From Methanosarcina thermophila TM-1 (GTDB lineage Archaea > Halobacteriota > Methanosarcinia > Methanosarcinales > Methanosarcinaceae): DNA of 64,000 bases. Positions 20,458 to 28,538 of the stretch are shown here, in pieces. Where the stretch lies: the NCBI RefSeq assembly GCF_000969885.1, contig NZ_CP009501.1, positions 1,798,001-1,862,000 of the forward strand, written 5' to 3'. The first letter of the stretch is position 1. The number at the start of each line of letters is the position of its first letter. Under the pieces are notes generated by a model that ran no database searches, had not been told where the DNA came from, and worked only from the letters and a program-made list of their open reading frames with translations. Position numbers and translations under genes: made by a program.

Positions 20458-21507
20458 TCAGGCCAGGCGAATCTTGCCTTTATGCTTGGCATACCTTGCA
20501 TAGTCAATGTATATTGGGTTCTTAATCAGTTCGGAAACCGTCGGAGCTTTGTTTCGGATTTCCTCGATTCTATCTGTAACTGTGATACTAAAAGCGTCAG
20601 ACCCTGCGCCAGACCCGAAGGCAGTTGCAAAAATCCGATCTCCTGGTTTCGCCTGATCCAGAGTCGCAGCAATTCCCATAAGGCAGGAGCCTGAATAAGT
20701 GTTCCCTATTTTTGAGACTACAAGCCCTGGAGCAATCTGAGCTTTATTGAAACCAAGGATTTTTGCAACTTTGCTTGGGAACTTCCCGTTGGGCTGGTGG
20801 AAAACAGCATAATCATAATCTTCCGGTTTCGTTCCGAGTTTTTCCATAAGACCTCTGGCGCCATTAGTTACATGCTTAAAGTAGCCTGGCTCTCCTGTAA
20901 AGCGACCTCCATGTTCTGGATAGGGCATTCCTTCCCTTCTCCAAAAGTCAGGGGTGTCAGTTGTAAAAGAATAAGTGCCTTCAATTATTGCAGCAAGCTC
21001 AGACTCTTTTCTCCCTATGAGGCAGGCAACTCCGCCTGCTGCCGCAGTGTACTCAAGTGCGTCACTTGGAGCTCCCTGGGAAACATCTGCCCCTATAGCC
21101 ATTCCCAGGTCTATCATCCCTGAACCCACCAAACCCATACAGGCTTGAATTGCGGCTGTACCTGCCTTACATGCGAATTCAAAGTCTGCTGCAGTCATAT
21201 ATGGAGCTGCTCCAATAGCCTGGGCAACAATTGTGCTTGTCGGTTTAACAGCATAGGGGTGGCTCTCAGAACCAGTGTATATTGCCCCAATTCTGCCTGG
21301 ATCGACACCACTTCTTGCCATTGCATATCTTGCCGCTTCCACAGCTATAGTTGCTGCATCTTCGTCTATATCTGGCACGGATTTCTCATGTACCATTAGA
21401 CCGTTTTTAAGAGCCTCCGGGTTATCACCCCAGAGCCGGGCAATTTCTTCAATTTTTATACGGTAACGGGGGACATAAGCACCGTAAGATACAATTCCAA
21501 TAGTCAT
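20458..21507 (-). CDS. Hydroxymethylglutaryl-CoA synthase
   Basis: Adds acetyl-CoA to acetoacetyl-CoA to make HMG-CoA for isoprenoid lipids. The 349-residue protein has [13 protein letters not shown] with nucleophile Cys113, and [15 protein letters not shown] with the catalytic histidine, as in the archaeal type. I use the ATG at 21507, not the GTG 9 bases upstream, because the AGGTGG ribosome-binding site includes that GTG. It is preceded by the XRE regulator (48-base gap) and followed by thiolase and DUF35, forming the mevalonate entry operon. Confidence 0.95.
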   Translation of the reverse strand: MTIGIVSYGAYVPRYRIKIEEIARLWGDNPEALKNGLMVHEKSVPDIDEDAATIAVEAARYAMARSGVDPGRIGAIYTGSESHPYAVKPTSTIVAQAIGAAPYMTAADFEFACKAGTAAIQACMGLVGSGMIDLGMAIGADVSQGAPSDALEYTAAAGGVACLIGRKESELAAIIEGTYSFTTDTPDFWRREGMPYPEHGGRFTGEPGYFKHVTNGARGLMEKLGTKPEDYDYAVFHQPNGKFPSKVAKILGFNKAQIAPGLVVSKIGNTYSGSCLMGIAATLDQAKPGDRIFATAFGSGAGSDAFSITVTDRIEEIRNKAPTVSELIKNPIYIDYARYAKHKGKIRLA

Positions 21508-21555
21508 TATTTCCACCTGTTTTTGGGTTATTCAGGGAATCAGTAATCAGGGAGC

Positions 21556-22296
21556 TTACTCCCTGGCATAATATTGACTGTATTTTTTCAGTAACTGGAC
21601 AATCTGGTCAAGATCCATTGTAGTTGTGACGAGAGGTATGCGGTCGACCTCCGCCATTTTGATTGCAACGGGTTCTACGTCTTCCTTTCGAAGCCCGTGA
21701 AGTACCACCGCGCCGGGCTTAAGGTTAGTAACCCGGATAGCTACCATAGGGGATTTCCCGGTGCTGACTTTGGTAAAGATCATAGCCCTGTCCGTACTCC
21801 AGCCGTAGAGTTTCTGGAACTCATGGGAGGAAAGCTCCAGGATTGCCCTCTGGCTGTCAACAACAGAGAAACCATAAAGAGGCTTCTCAACTCCTTTGTA
21901 GACAATCTCTCCCTCGATAAGGTTTACTAATTTCGCAAGCTGTATAGGGAGGGTATATTCATATGTTGAGTAAATGGACTTTGTACTGCTTTCAGCGTTA
22001 AGTAGTGATCCATAAGCGTGAATCTTTTTGCCTCCCCTTTCAGCATCAATCTCAAGAAGAGACTCGACAATTTTCTTGATAATCAGTGTCCCTGGAGACT
22101 TACGTCTCCCGCTTTCATAATCACTGATAACGGAAGGGGAAACCTTAAGGTAATTTGAAATATCGGTCTGAGATATCTCGAAATTCGACCTCCATTTTTT
22201 GAGTGACTCTCCTGGCTTTTCCGAAAGAGTGATATCTCCAGCCATTTTTTCCGCCAAACGATTGCGCAGATTTTCTGAGGATTCATCAGATGTCAT
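21556..22296 (-). CDS. XRE-type regulator, probable controller of the HMG-CoA synthase operon
   Basis: A 246-residue protein with a Cro/C1-type helix-turn-helix at about residues 33-75 (EISQTDISNYLKVSPSVISDYESGRRKSP) and a C-terminal domain of about 150 residues without a familiar catalytic motif, which could bind a ligand. It is the first gene of the minus-strand run leading into HMG-CoA synthase, thiolase and DUF35, 48 bases apart. Co-transcription makes it a candidate regulator of isoprenoid synthesis; the ligand is unknown. A TATA-like ATATATATGG lies about 30 bases upstream of its ATG. Confidence 0.85.
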   Translation of the reverse strand: MTSDESSENLRNRLAEKMAGDITLSEKPGESLKKWRSNFEISQTDISNYLKVSPSVISDYESGRRKSPGTLIIKKIVESLLEIDAERGGKKIHAYGSLLNAESSTKSIYSTYEYTLPIQLAKLVNLIEGEIVYKGVEKPLYGFSVVDSQRAILELSSHEFQKLYGWSTDRAMIFTKVSTGKSPMVAIRVTNLKPGAVVLHGLRKEDVEPVAIKMAEVDRIPLVTTTMDLDQIVQLLKKYSQYYARE

Positions 22297-22400
22297 GACT
22301 CACGTACTTTAAGAGGAAACATTACCATATATATCTAACGAATAGGAGTTCGGCAATTGCCGCAGGTGTTTTGTATCGAATTACGGCGAAAACTTTCAAA

Positions 22401-22410
22401 AAAATATATA
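22401..22410 (+). promoter_or_regulatory. TATA box of a probable leaderless transcript
   Basis: AAAATATATA ends 25 bases before the ATG at 22435. Archaeal transcription starts about 25 bases downstream of the TATA box, which would put the first base of the mRNA within a few bases of the ATG. There is no ribosome-binding site before this ATG, consistent with a leaderless mRNA. Confidence 0.5.
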
Positions 22411-22434
22411 ACATTTGTGAAAGAGTATTATCTA

Positions 22435-23253
22435 ATGCAAGCCGAATTACCCAATCAAGAGACAAATGTTTCAGATCTTCTTCTATATGTCAACTGCCCA
22501 CGAAAAGTTTACTTTATCAACCGGGGGTATGAATTGTTCCCAAAGATGAATGAGCAAAGGCTCGAGAGGATGATCCTGAAAGAACTGTCCCTGACTTATC
22601 CTGAAATTTTGAGAAAGTGTACGTTAAACGCCGATACCCTCCGTAAGGAGCTTGAAACTTCTCTGACACAGATATGTACGGATTTGCCGCTATTGTTTCC
22701 AAGGGAACTTGCCGATGTCACGAGGGAAATTCTAGAGGAAGGAGAAGCGCGGGCAAGAGCCAAAATTCCCGAAATTGCAGCCAATCTCATAGAAGCACTT
22801 GAGGAATATGGGAAAGAGCCCATGCTTGCGGCACTCACACCTGTTAAAATCGAGCCATTTCTTTCCTCAAAAAAACTCAACCTTAAAGGTGTCCCCTCCA
22901 AACTAGTTTGCTTTGAGGGCGCACAGATCCCGTCGATTTTAAAGCCTGGAAGCTGCCCTGAACAGGGAGTATGGGCTTCAGACAGGATACATGTCGCTGC
23001 TCTTGCCATGCTTCTTGAAGCTGGGAGTGAGAAAGAAGTTCCCTTTTCTTTTGTTGAATATGTGAGTTACGGCCTGCTTAGACGTGTAGTTATCCGAAGC
23101 TCGGACAGGCGGGAAGTACTCAAAATCTCCAGGGAAGTTGAGAAAATTAAAGCAGGACTTATGCCCGAGAGAAAAGAAGGAAAATTCTGCAAAGAATGCA
23201 GCTTTTTAGAACACTGTGCTTTAGATTCGTCTCTTATGTCAAAATTTTTCTGA
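22435..23253 (+). CDS. Cas4/Dna2-like Fe-S protein with degenerate nuclease motifs
   Basis: A 272-residue protein that keeps the four-cysteine Fe-S layout of Cas4/AddB nucleases: Cys21 in YVNCPRKVYFINRGY and Cys252, Cys255, Cys261 in FCKECSFLEHC. The RecB-type nuclease motifs between them look ruined. In Cas4 they read roughly GxxD, then IPVEIK, then QLxxYxxLL; here they read GVPSK (Ser155 for Asp), IPSILK (Ile168 for Glu, Lys170 kept) and HVAALAMLLE (His186 for Gln). I infer a structural or nucleic-acid-binding protein that has lost cleavage. No cas gene or CRISPR repeat is near. The start is supported by the leaderless promoter at 22401. Confidence 0.78.
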   Translation: MQAELPNQETNVSDLLLYVNCPRKVYFINRGYELFPKMNEQRLERMILKELSLTYPEILRKCTLNADTLRKELETSLTQICTDLPLLFPRELADVTREILEEGEARARAKIPEIAANLIEALEEYGKEPMLAALTPVKIEPFLSSKKLNLKGVPSKLVCFEGAQIPSILKPGSCPEQGVWASDRIHVAALAMLLEAGSEKEVPFSFVEYVSYGLLRRVVIRSSDRREVLKISREVEKIKAGLMPERKEGKFCKECSFLEHCALDSSLMSKFF

Positions 23254-23329
23254 GTTAGAAATGGATGGAAAAAGGTTACTGCAAAATAAAAAAGATTATA
23301 GAATTGTGCATTTCTATCACGAGAATTAT

Positions 23330-23959
23330 TTAGTAGCGGGTACAAGAGCGTTCTATCTTTGCAGCAATATCAGGAGTGTTAGAATGGGATAATTCATTAT
23401 CTGAAACTATAAATCCGTCTGTTCCTTTATTACTTATTTTTCTAGCAGGAACTCCTGCAATTGAAATCCCTTTTTCATAAAATGATTTGTTTACAACAGA
23501 GTTTGCTCCAATTGCGATATTGTCAGCAATCGTAATATCTCCAAAAATTTTAGCGCCTGGTCCAATATAGACATTGTCACCTATTTGCGGCGCTGAAACC
23601 CCATCTATGTTAGATCCTATATTAGTACAGGCGTGTATTCTGCAGTTCTTTCCAACTTTAGCGTTTTTATTTACAACAATAGTTCCCCTATGAGCGATAC
23701 ATAATCCAGGTCCGAAAACATTTAGTGGAATTGTAAACCCTAGACGGACGCTCATCTTGTGATATTTATATAATATATATTTTAGATACAATTTAGAAAG
23801 AAAGGATTTCTTACAATTAGTATAATATTCAGCTTGTCTTAATAGTCTCTGAAATTTCCATATATCATCGCCAATTAGCTTAGGTCTTTTATATTTTTTC
23901 CCAGAAGCTAACTGATCTGCTTTAAGATAAAAATCATAGTCTGCTTTTGATCTGATAAT
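23330..23959 (-). CDS. Serine O-acetyltransferase-like hexapeptide-repeat protein, no canonical start codon
   Basis: The C-terminal part is a left-handed beta-helix acyltransferase with hexapeptide repeats (IGDNVYIGPGAKIFGDITIADNIAIGANSVVNK) and the AGVPARKI ending of serine acetyltransferase-like enzymes. Conserved-looking coding sequence continues well upstream: IIRSKADYDFYLKADQLASG and DDIWKFQRLLRQAEYY, typical of the N-terminal part of this family. The frame is open back to a TGA at 23974, yet contains no ATG or GTG; the only TTG (23791) would cut off that part. The best start is ATT at 23959 behind a GAGGGGG element. Either a near-cognate start is used or the gene has decayed. It lies in AT-rich surroundings and may be transferred from a surface-polysaccharide cluster. 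Confidence 0.65.
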   Translation of the reverse strand: MIRSKADYDFYLKADQLASGKKYKRPKLIGDDIWKFQRLLRQAEYYTNCKKSFLSKLYLKYILYKYHKMSVRLGFTIPLNVFGPGLCIAHRGTIVVNKNAKVGKNCRIHACTNIGSNIDGVSAPQIGDNVYIGPGAKIFGDITIADNIAIGANSVVNKSFYEKGISIAGVPARKISNKGTDGFIVSDNELSHSNTPDIAAKIERSCTRY

Positions 23960-23974
23960 GAATAATCCCCCTCA

Positions 23975-24524
23975 CAAAGTTTTTCAAATTTCGGAAATTT
24001 CCAATATACCCCAATTAGAGTTACAGACGCATTCAACTAATCTGGTCCGTTTTTATATAAGAAATATTCAGATTATATAAATTAACTGTACGCATACTAT
24101 ATTGATGAATAAATTTACTTATATTAATGAATGAATTTACATAAAGTTTTTCCAAACAATTTAGGAGAGTTTTATAATTTTACTTTCGAATGATAGAAAC
24201 TATATTTACTGAAAGTAAATGCTGGTTTTCAAGATTCAGATTATTGAGGGAATTAGATTGTAAGAAAGGCATATGCTCAAAATCTGAGTACTGAAATTCT
24301 TAATTTCTGGTTAGATCATCAATACTTAACATCAGATGTCCATTTATAAAATTGTAGTCTCATATTAAGGATTCAATCTATTACTAGAAGATCCGACCCA
24401 AAGGCAGTACGATATTAAAACATCCAGTGAATAAATACGCAGATATTTTTGATCAAGCTCTTTTTAAACCGCTTACGAAAAAGCCAAAACCTTTTAAAGG
24501 GGAACTTATCTCAATCTGCATGTC
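23975..24524. other. AT-rich intergenic region
   Basis: About 550 bases without a supportable gene. A degenerate repeat of TGAATAAATTTACTTATATT type occurs at about 24099-24142. A 70-codon frame at 24427-24639 overlaps the next gene out of frame and was not accepted. Confidence 0.35.
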
Positions 24525-26429
24525 ATGTCCAGACCAGCATATCTTGGTAAAATGCTTCTGCACTGGTGCGAGGCTTGCAATGTGCCTGTACTGGGAAAAC
24601 AGTGCGGATGCGGAAAAAATACAAAAAAAGTCGAGGTAACTCCTCCTGCGGATATCCGTCCAGCTTTTGATTACGATATTAAACGTATAAACTCGGTTTC
24701 TAAAAAACAATTCAATGCACCCCTTATACCTGAAGGGCACCTGGTAGTGTTAAATAAAGCCCCGTATGAAGACCGCATGGATGAGATTATAGTCGATGGA
24801 GAAGTGCTTGCATCTATCAGATTTGAGATTGAGAGCTGTGAATGGGTTTTGCTTCCAAGGCTCGAAGGGGCAAGAAGACTTTTCCAGGGCAGGGATATAA
24901 GAGCCCTGAAGAAATGGGTCATTATTGAGCAGTCAGTTGTACCTTTTATTCTGAAAAAGGGGGCAAGTGTCCTTGCTCCTGGAGTTCTTGATGCTGATCC
25001 CGAGATCAAGAAAGAAGATGAGGTTGTTGTATTGAACCCTGCAGGAGAGGTAATCTGCTGTGGGCGTGCCCGAATGTCCGGGAAGGAAATGTGTGAGGAA
25101 AACCGCGGGCATGCTGTAAAACCACGCTGGAGTGGAGAGCCAGCACCTCAAAAAACAAATTCTGCAGGTAAGAACTGGGAAGATGCCGTAAAAGCCAACG
25201 AGAGAATTCTGGACAGCATGATAGAAAAATCCCATGCTTTCATCAAAAATGTAGCAGGCAGCATGGATATGAAAGTAAGCGTATCCTACTCCGGGGGAAA
25301 AGACAGTCTTGCCGTGCTCCAGCTTGTTGATGAGTGCCTTGAAGATTATGAGATCATGTTTGCAGATACGGGGCTTGAGTTTCCGGAAACTCTCGATAAT
25401 GTCAAACAGGTTGCTGAGCACTATGGGAAAGAGCTCAGGACTGCAAGTGCAGGAGATTCTTTCTGGGATTCGATAAGTGTCTTTGGTCCTCCTACAATGG
25501 ATACCCGCTGGTGCTGCAAGATCTGCAAACTCGGACCAATTACCAGGCTAATTGATGAGAACTACGAAGGCGGATGTCTGAGCTTTATAGGGCAGCGGCA
25601 GTATGAATCCCACGCCCGTTCAATCAGCAAGAAAGTATGGAAAAATCCCTGGGTGGGAAACCAGGTCGGAGCTTCCCCTATACAGGAATGGACTGCCCTT
25701 CATGTCTGGCTTTATCTTTTCAGGGTAAAAGCCCCATATAATCCGGCTTATGAGAAAGGATATGACAGGATGGGGTGCTGGCTCTGCCCGTCTTCCTCGC
25801 TTGCCGACTTTTTCCAGCTTGAAGAAAGCCATCCCGAGCTTGCAAAAAAGCTCAATTCCCATCTCCTCGCCTATGCCGAGAAAATGGGACTCTCTGCTGA
25901 ATGGGTAAAGTACGGTTTATGGCGCTACAAGCGGTATCCTAAAGTTCTCCAGACACTTGCGGAGAAAAAAGGAATTCGCCTTCTTCCGTCACAGGAAGCC
26001 CCAAAAGAACTGCATTTTGAAGTAACAACAGGATACAGACCCTGCAAAGCAGGAGGAATATCTGCAGATGGGAGTTTCGGGCAGGCAATCGACATAGAGA
26101 CCCTGAGAGAAAGCGGAATGTTATCCCCGATCGGAAAAGCTTCTTTTATAGAAGGTGCGGCGTCGGTCACCTTCGGAGAATCCAGAGCGCAAGTTTTTGC
26201 CTCAGGGAATGTTAATGGGAGGAGTGACAATGAAAAGACTCTGAAGAGGCTTATGAGAATTATTGAGTTCTCGGTAAGAAGAGCTTTGCTCTGCCAGGGG
26301 TGCGGAGTTTGTGTAGGCCATTGTGAGCATAACGCGATTGAGATAAAGGAAAAGAAGGCCCGGATTAAAGAAAACTGCACTCACTGCGGGGCATGTATTG
26401 AAGTCTGCCCGCTTGTTAAATTTATTTAA
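24525..26429 (+). CDS. PAPS-reductase-family protein fused to PUA-like and ferredoxin domains
   Basis: A 634-residue multidomain protein. Residues 10-35 form a zinc-ribbon-like cysteine cluster (HWCEACNVPVLGKQCGCG). A PUA-like region follows (to about 170). The central PP-loop ATP pyrophosphatase domain has VSYSGGKDSLAVLQL, TRWCCKICKLGPITRLID and GCWLCPSSSLADFF, as in the PAPS/APS reductase family. The C-terminus is a two-cluster ferredoxin (CQGCGVCVGHC and CTHCGACIEVCP). This architecture is known in methanogens but its reaction is not established; the PUA and ferredoxin parts make tRNA or cofactor sulfuration as plausible as sulfate assimilation. The start chosen gives the MSRPAYLGKMLLHWC beginning. 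Confidence 0.88.
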   Translation: MSRPAYLGKMLLHWCEACNVPVLGKQCGCGKNTKKVEVTPPADIRPAFDYDIKRINSVSKKQFNAPLIPEGHLVVLNKAPYEDRMDEIIVDGEVLASIRFEIESCEWVLLPRLEGARRLFQGRDIRALKKWVIIEQSVVPFILKKGASVLAPGVLDADPEIKKEDEVVVLNPAGEVICCGRARMSGKEMCEENRGHAVKPRWSGEPAPQKTNSAGKNWEDAVKANERILDSMIEKSHAFIKNVAGSMDMKVSVSYSGGKDSLAVLQLVDECLEDYEIMFADTGLEFPETLDNVKQVAEHYGKELRTASAGDSFWDSISVFGPPTMDTRWCCKICKLGPITRLIDENYEGGCLSFIGQRQYESHARSISKKVWKNPWVGNQVGASPIQEWTALHVWLYLFRVKAPYNPAYEKGYDRMGCWLCPSSSLADFFQLEESHPELAKKLNSHLLAYAEKMGLSAEWVKYGLWRYKRYPKVLQTLAEKKGIRLLPSQEAPKELHFEVTTGYRPCKAGGISADGSFGQAIDIETLRESGMLSPIGKASFIEGAASVTFGESRAQVFASGNVNGRSDNEKTLKRLMRIIEFSVRRALLCQGCGVCVGHCEHNAIEIKEKKARIKENCTHCGACIEVCPLVKFI

Positions 26430-26570
26430 ATCAGAATAAAATTTGAAAAGACTGAAAAAAGTCTGAAAAGATCGGAAAAAGAATAAAATGACCTCCAGCA
26501 AGGCTGGGAAAATCTGGCTTTGCCGGAGAAGGCACTTCTTGCAGGGTGTAGGAGCTTGGGAACTAGGGCG

Positions 26571-26825
26571 TTACTCTGCATCAATAATAATTTCAAAACA
26601 ACTTGCTATTTGCTTACCCTTGCGGTATGTACCTTTAAGTTTTTGACTACCCTGGGACGTTACCTGAATATCCCATACGCGGTACCCTCCGCCGCCAATA
26701 TTTCCCTCTTCTTCAGGGACGAAACTATCCCTCATTACCTGCAGCCCACTACTGGTTGCAATGTCCCAGCTAAATCCACTGGTAGGGTTTTCCGGAAACT
26801 GGATGGTAAACGGTTTTTTAAGCAT
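26571..26825 (-). CDS. Chagasin-like cysteine peptidase inhibitor (family I42), cytoplasmic form
   Basis: An 84-residue protein with two of the three inhibitory loops of chagasin: NPTSGFSWD (usual NPTTGY/F) and GGGGYRVWD (usual GxGG). The third loop, normally RPW, is replaced by TYRKGK. There is no signal peptide, though most relatives are exported. AGGAGA about 7 bases before the ATG supports this start, so it is not a truncated annotation. Chagasins block papain-type peptidases. The substituted third loop and the location suggest either an intracellular target or altered activity. Confidence 0.8.
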   Translation of the reverse strand: MLKKPFTIQFPENPTSGFSWDIATSSGLQVMRDSFVPEEEGNIGGGGYRVWDIQVTSQGSQKLKGTYRKGKQIASCFEIIIDAE

Positions 26826-27172
26826 ACAAACTTCTCCTAACCGTCACTGTCTGCAGCCGTCCTCTCATATCCCAATTTACACATTCTGACAAAAAATCCA
26901 AATAGAAAATAGTCGCCGTTGGAAATATGGGAATAGAAATTCAGGTCATGGATACAATTCTGAAATATATCTCATATTATTATTATCAATTTTTTATGTG
27001 ATAAATTTTATGAAAAAAGCACACTGGAATTGACAGAAAGGAAAAAGCGTATATTATATTCCCTTAATTGAGGCAAAACATATGAAAAGGCAGTCTGGAA
27101 AAGTATCACTGTCAGGAGCCAACACGGCTTTGCTCAGATTGAGGTAAACGTAAATCTCAAAAAAGGCAAAAC
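26826..27172. other. Intergenic region, chagasin-like gene to dinB
   Basis: About 350 bases, strongly AT-rich. I see no gene, RNA or notable repeat. Confidence 0.35.
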
Positions 27173-28270
27173 TCAATAATCAAAAATGCTTTTCTGACCC
27201 ATTCTTTTCTGGAGTCCCCCTACCCTGATGCCTACACGCCTGAACTCGGTCTGACTTTCCGAGAGGAAATCACCCAGGATTTCACGAGCGACTTCAAGAA
27301 GGGCTTCCTTTGAATAAGCTGGATGGTTTAGTGTACGACTTTTTGTATACATTCTGAACTTTGAGTTTATGACCGTTACAGTTACAATCTTGAAGGAAAG
27401 CTCTCTTGAATCAAGTTTTGAAATTACATCCCCTGCCAGCCTGTTAAGTAACTGAGAAATAAGGTTAATGTCTAAGGTATCCTCAGGCAGGGTTGCAATC
27501 CTTCCAATCTGTTCAGAGCCACCCCTCTCTTTTACAGGAGAATCATCTATTCCTGCCGCTACCTGTTTAAGCCAGATTCCCCGCGTTTTCCCGAAAGTAG
27601 AGATCAGATCAATAACATCATGTTCAGCAAGATCTTTTATTGTAACTATACCCATTTCCTGCAGCTTTCTTGCGGTTACATTCCCTATTCCCCAGAGTTT
27701 AGACACCTTAAGGGGCTGGAGAAAGCTCACGAGTTTATCCGGGCTTATAACAGTAATCCCGTCTGGTTTCTGTACTGAAGAAGCCATCTTGGCAATAAGC
27801 TTATTTGGGCCTATACCTACTGAGCAGGTCAGTTTCTCCTTATCTTTTATTTCGTTCTTAATCTGGGCTCCTATTTCAAGAGCTGCACTAAAATCCCCAC
27901 CTGTCTTCTCGGTAATTTCCAGAAATGCCTCATCTATGCTGATCTGCTCAAACGCTGCCCCGGCATCCGTGGCATCCGCATAGCTTCTGAGAATTTCCAT
28001 AACCCTGTCCGAAACCGAAGTGTAAAAATCCTTTCTGACAGGCAAAAAGACAGCTTCAGGATTCAGCTTTTTTGCCTTTGAACAGGGCATGCCTGCCCTG
28101 ATTCCTGATTCTCGCGCAGTGTAATTACAGGTACTTACAGCCCCACTCAGTCCACCTCTTCCAGAAAGCATGCAGACAACAACGGCTTTTCCCTGAAGTT
28201 CAGGATTTTCCCGTTCCTCAATGGCTGCAAAAAAATAGTCCATATCTACATGTAGAACAACACGCTGCAT
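27173..28270 (-). CDS. dinB: Y-family DNA polymerase IV
   Basis: A 365-residue translesion DNA polymerase. Catalytic carboxylates lie in HVDMDYFFAAIEERE and SIDEAFLEIT; the helix-hairpin-helix region contains LWGIGNVTARKLQEMG, and the little-finger domain follows. The C-terminus is GQKSIFDY, a PCNA-interacting-like peptide (QxxIxxY). It copies past damaged bases such as alkylated or abasic sites. It is a single gene transcribed away from the cbi operon. Confidence 0.95.
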   Translation of the reverse strand: MQRVVLHVDMDYFFAAIEERENPELQGKAVVVCMLSGRGGLSGAVSTCNYTARESGIRAGMPCSKAKKLNPEAVFLPVRKDFYTSVSDRVMEILRSYADATDAGAAFEQISIDEAFLEITEKTGGDFSAALEIGAQIKNEIKDKEKLTCSVGIGPNKLIAKMASSVQKPDGITVISPDKLVSFLQPLKVSKLWGIGNVTARKLQEMGIVTIKDLAEHDVIDLISTFGKTRGIWLKQVAAGIDDSPVKERGGSEQIGRIATLPEDTLDINLISQLLNRLAGDVISKLDSRELSFKIVTVTVINSKFRMYTKSRTLNHPAYSKEALLEVAREILGDFLSESQTEFRRVGIRVGGLQKRMGQKSIFDY

Positions 28271-28365
28271 TGGAAAAAAATATGCCGGGAAGATTTGTAT
28301 AATTATCTCTTAAACTTCAAAAGCAGAAAAGTATAAACCACAACGTGTAAAAAAGATAAATTCAT

Positions 28366-28482
28366 TATAGTAGCACTATTATTCGTTATAACACTATTAT
28401 TCATTAATAGTAGCACTATTATTCGTTATAACACTATTATTCATTAATAGTAGCACTATTATTAATTAATAGTAGCACTATT
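28366..28482. repeat. Four palindromic boxes in a tandem array before cbiO
   Basis: The perfect inverted repeat AATAGT-AGC-ACTATT occurs at 28406-28420, 28446-28460 and 28468-28482, and with one change at 28366-28380. The first three are spaced exactly 40 bases apart within a 40-base tandem unit, which also contains TTCGTTATAACACTATTATT; the last spacing is 22 bases. The array lies 57-173 bases upstream of cbiO. Repeated dyads at this place look like operators for a metal- or cobalamin-responsive repressor, but they could also be neutral tandem duplications. Confidence 0.7.
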
Positions 28483-28538
28483 TTGAAAAAAGTTAGTTTC
28501 CGCAGTTAGACCCGATTTTCATTCAGGACGCTTTCAGT

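Noticed and set aside
22435..23253. A CRISPR-Cas locus around the Cas4-like gene
   Set aside because: No other cas gene, no repeat-spacer array anywhere in the window, and the nuclease motifs are degenerate.
24427..24639. A 70-residue protein before the PAPS-reductase-like gene
   Set aside because: It overlaps the start of a well-supported gene in another frame and resembles nothing known; the overlapping half is clearly a shadow.
28366..28482. A small CRISPR array before cbiO
   Set aside because: The whole 40-base unit repeats, including the parts between palindromes; there are no unique spacers.
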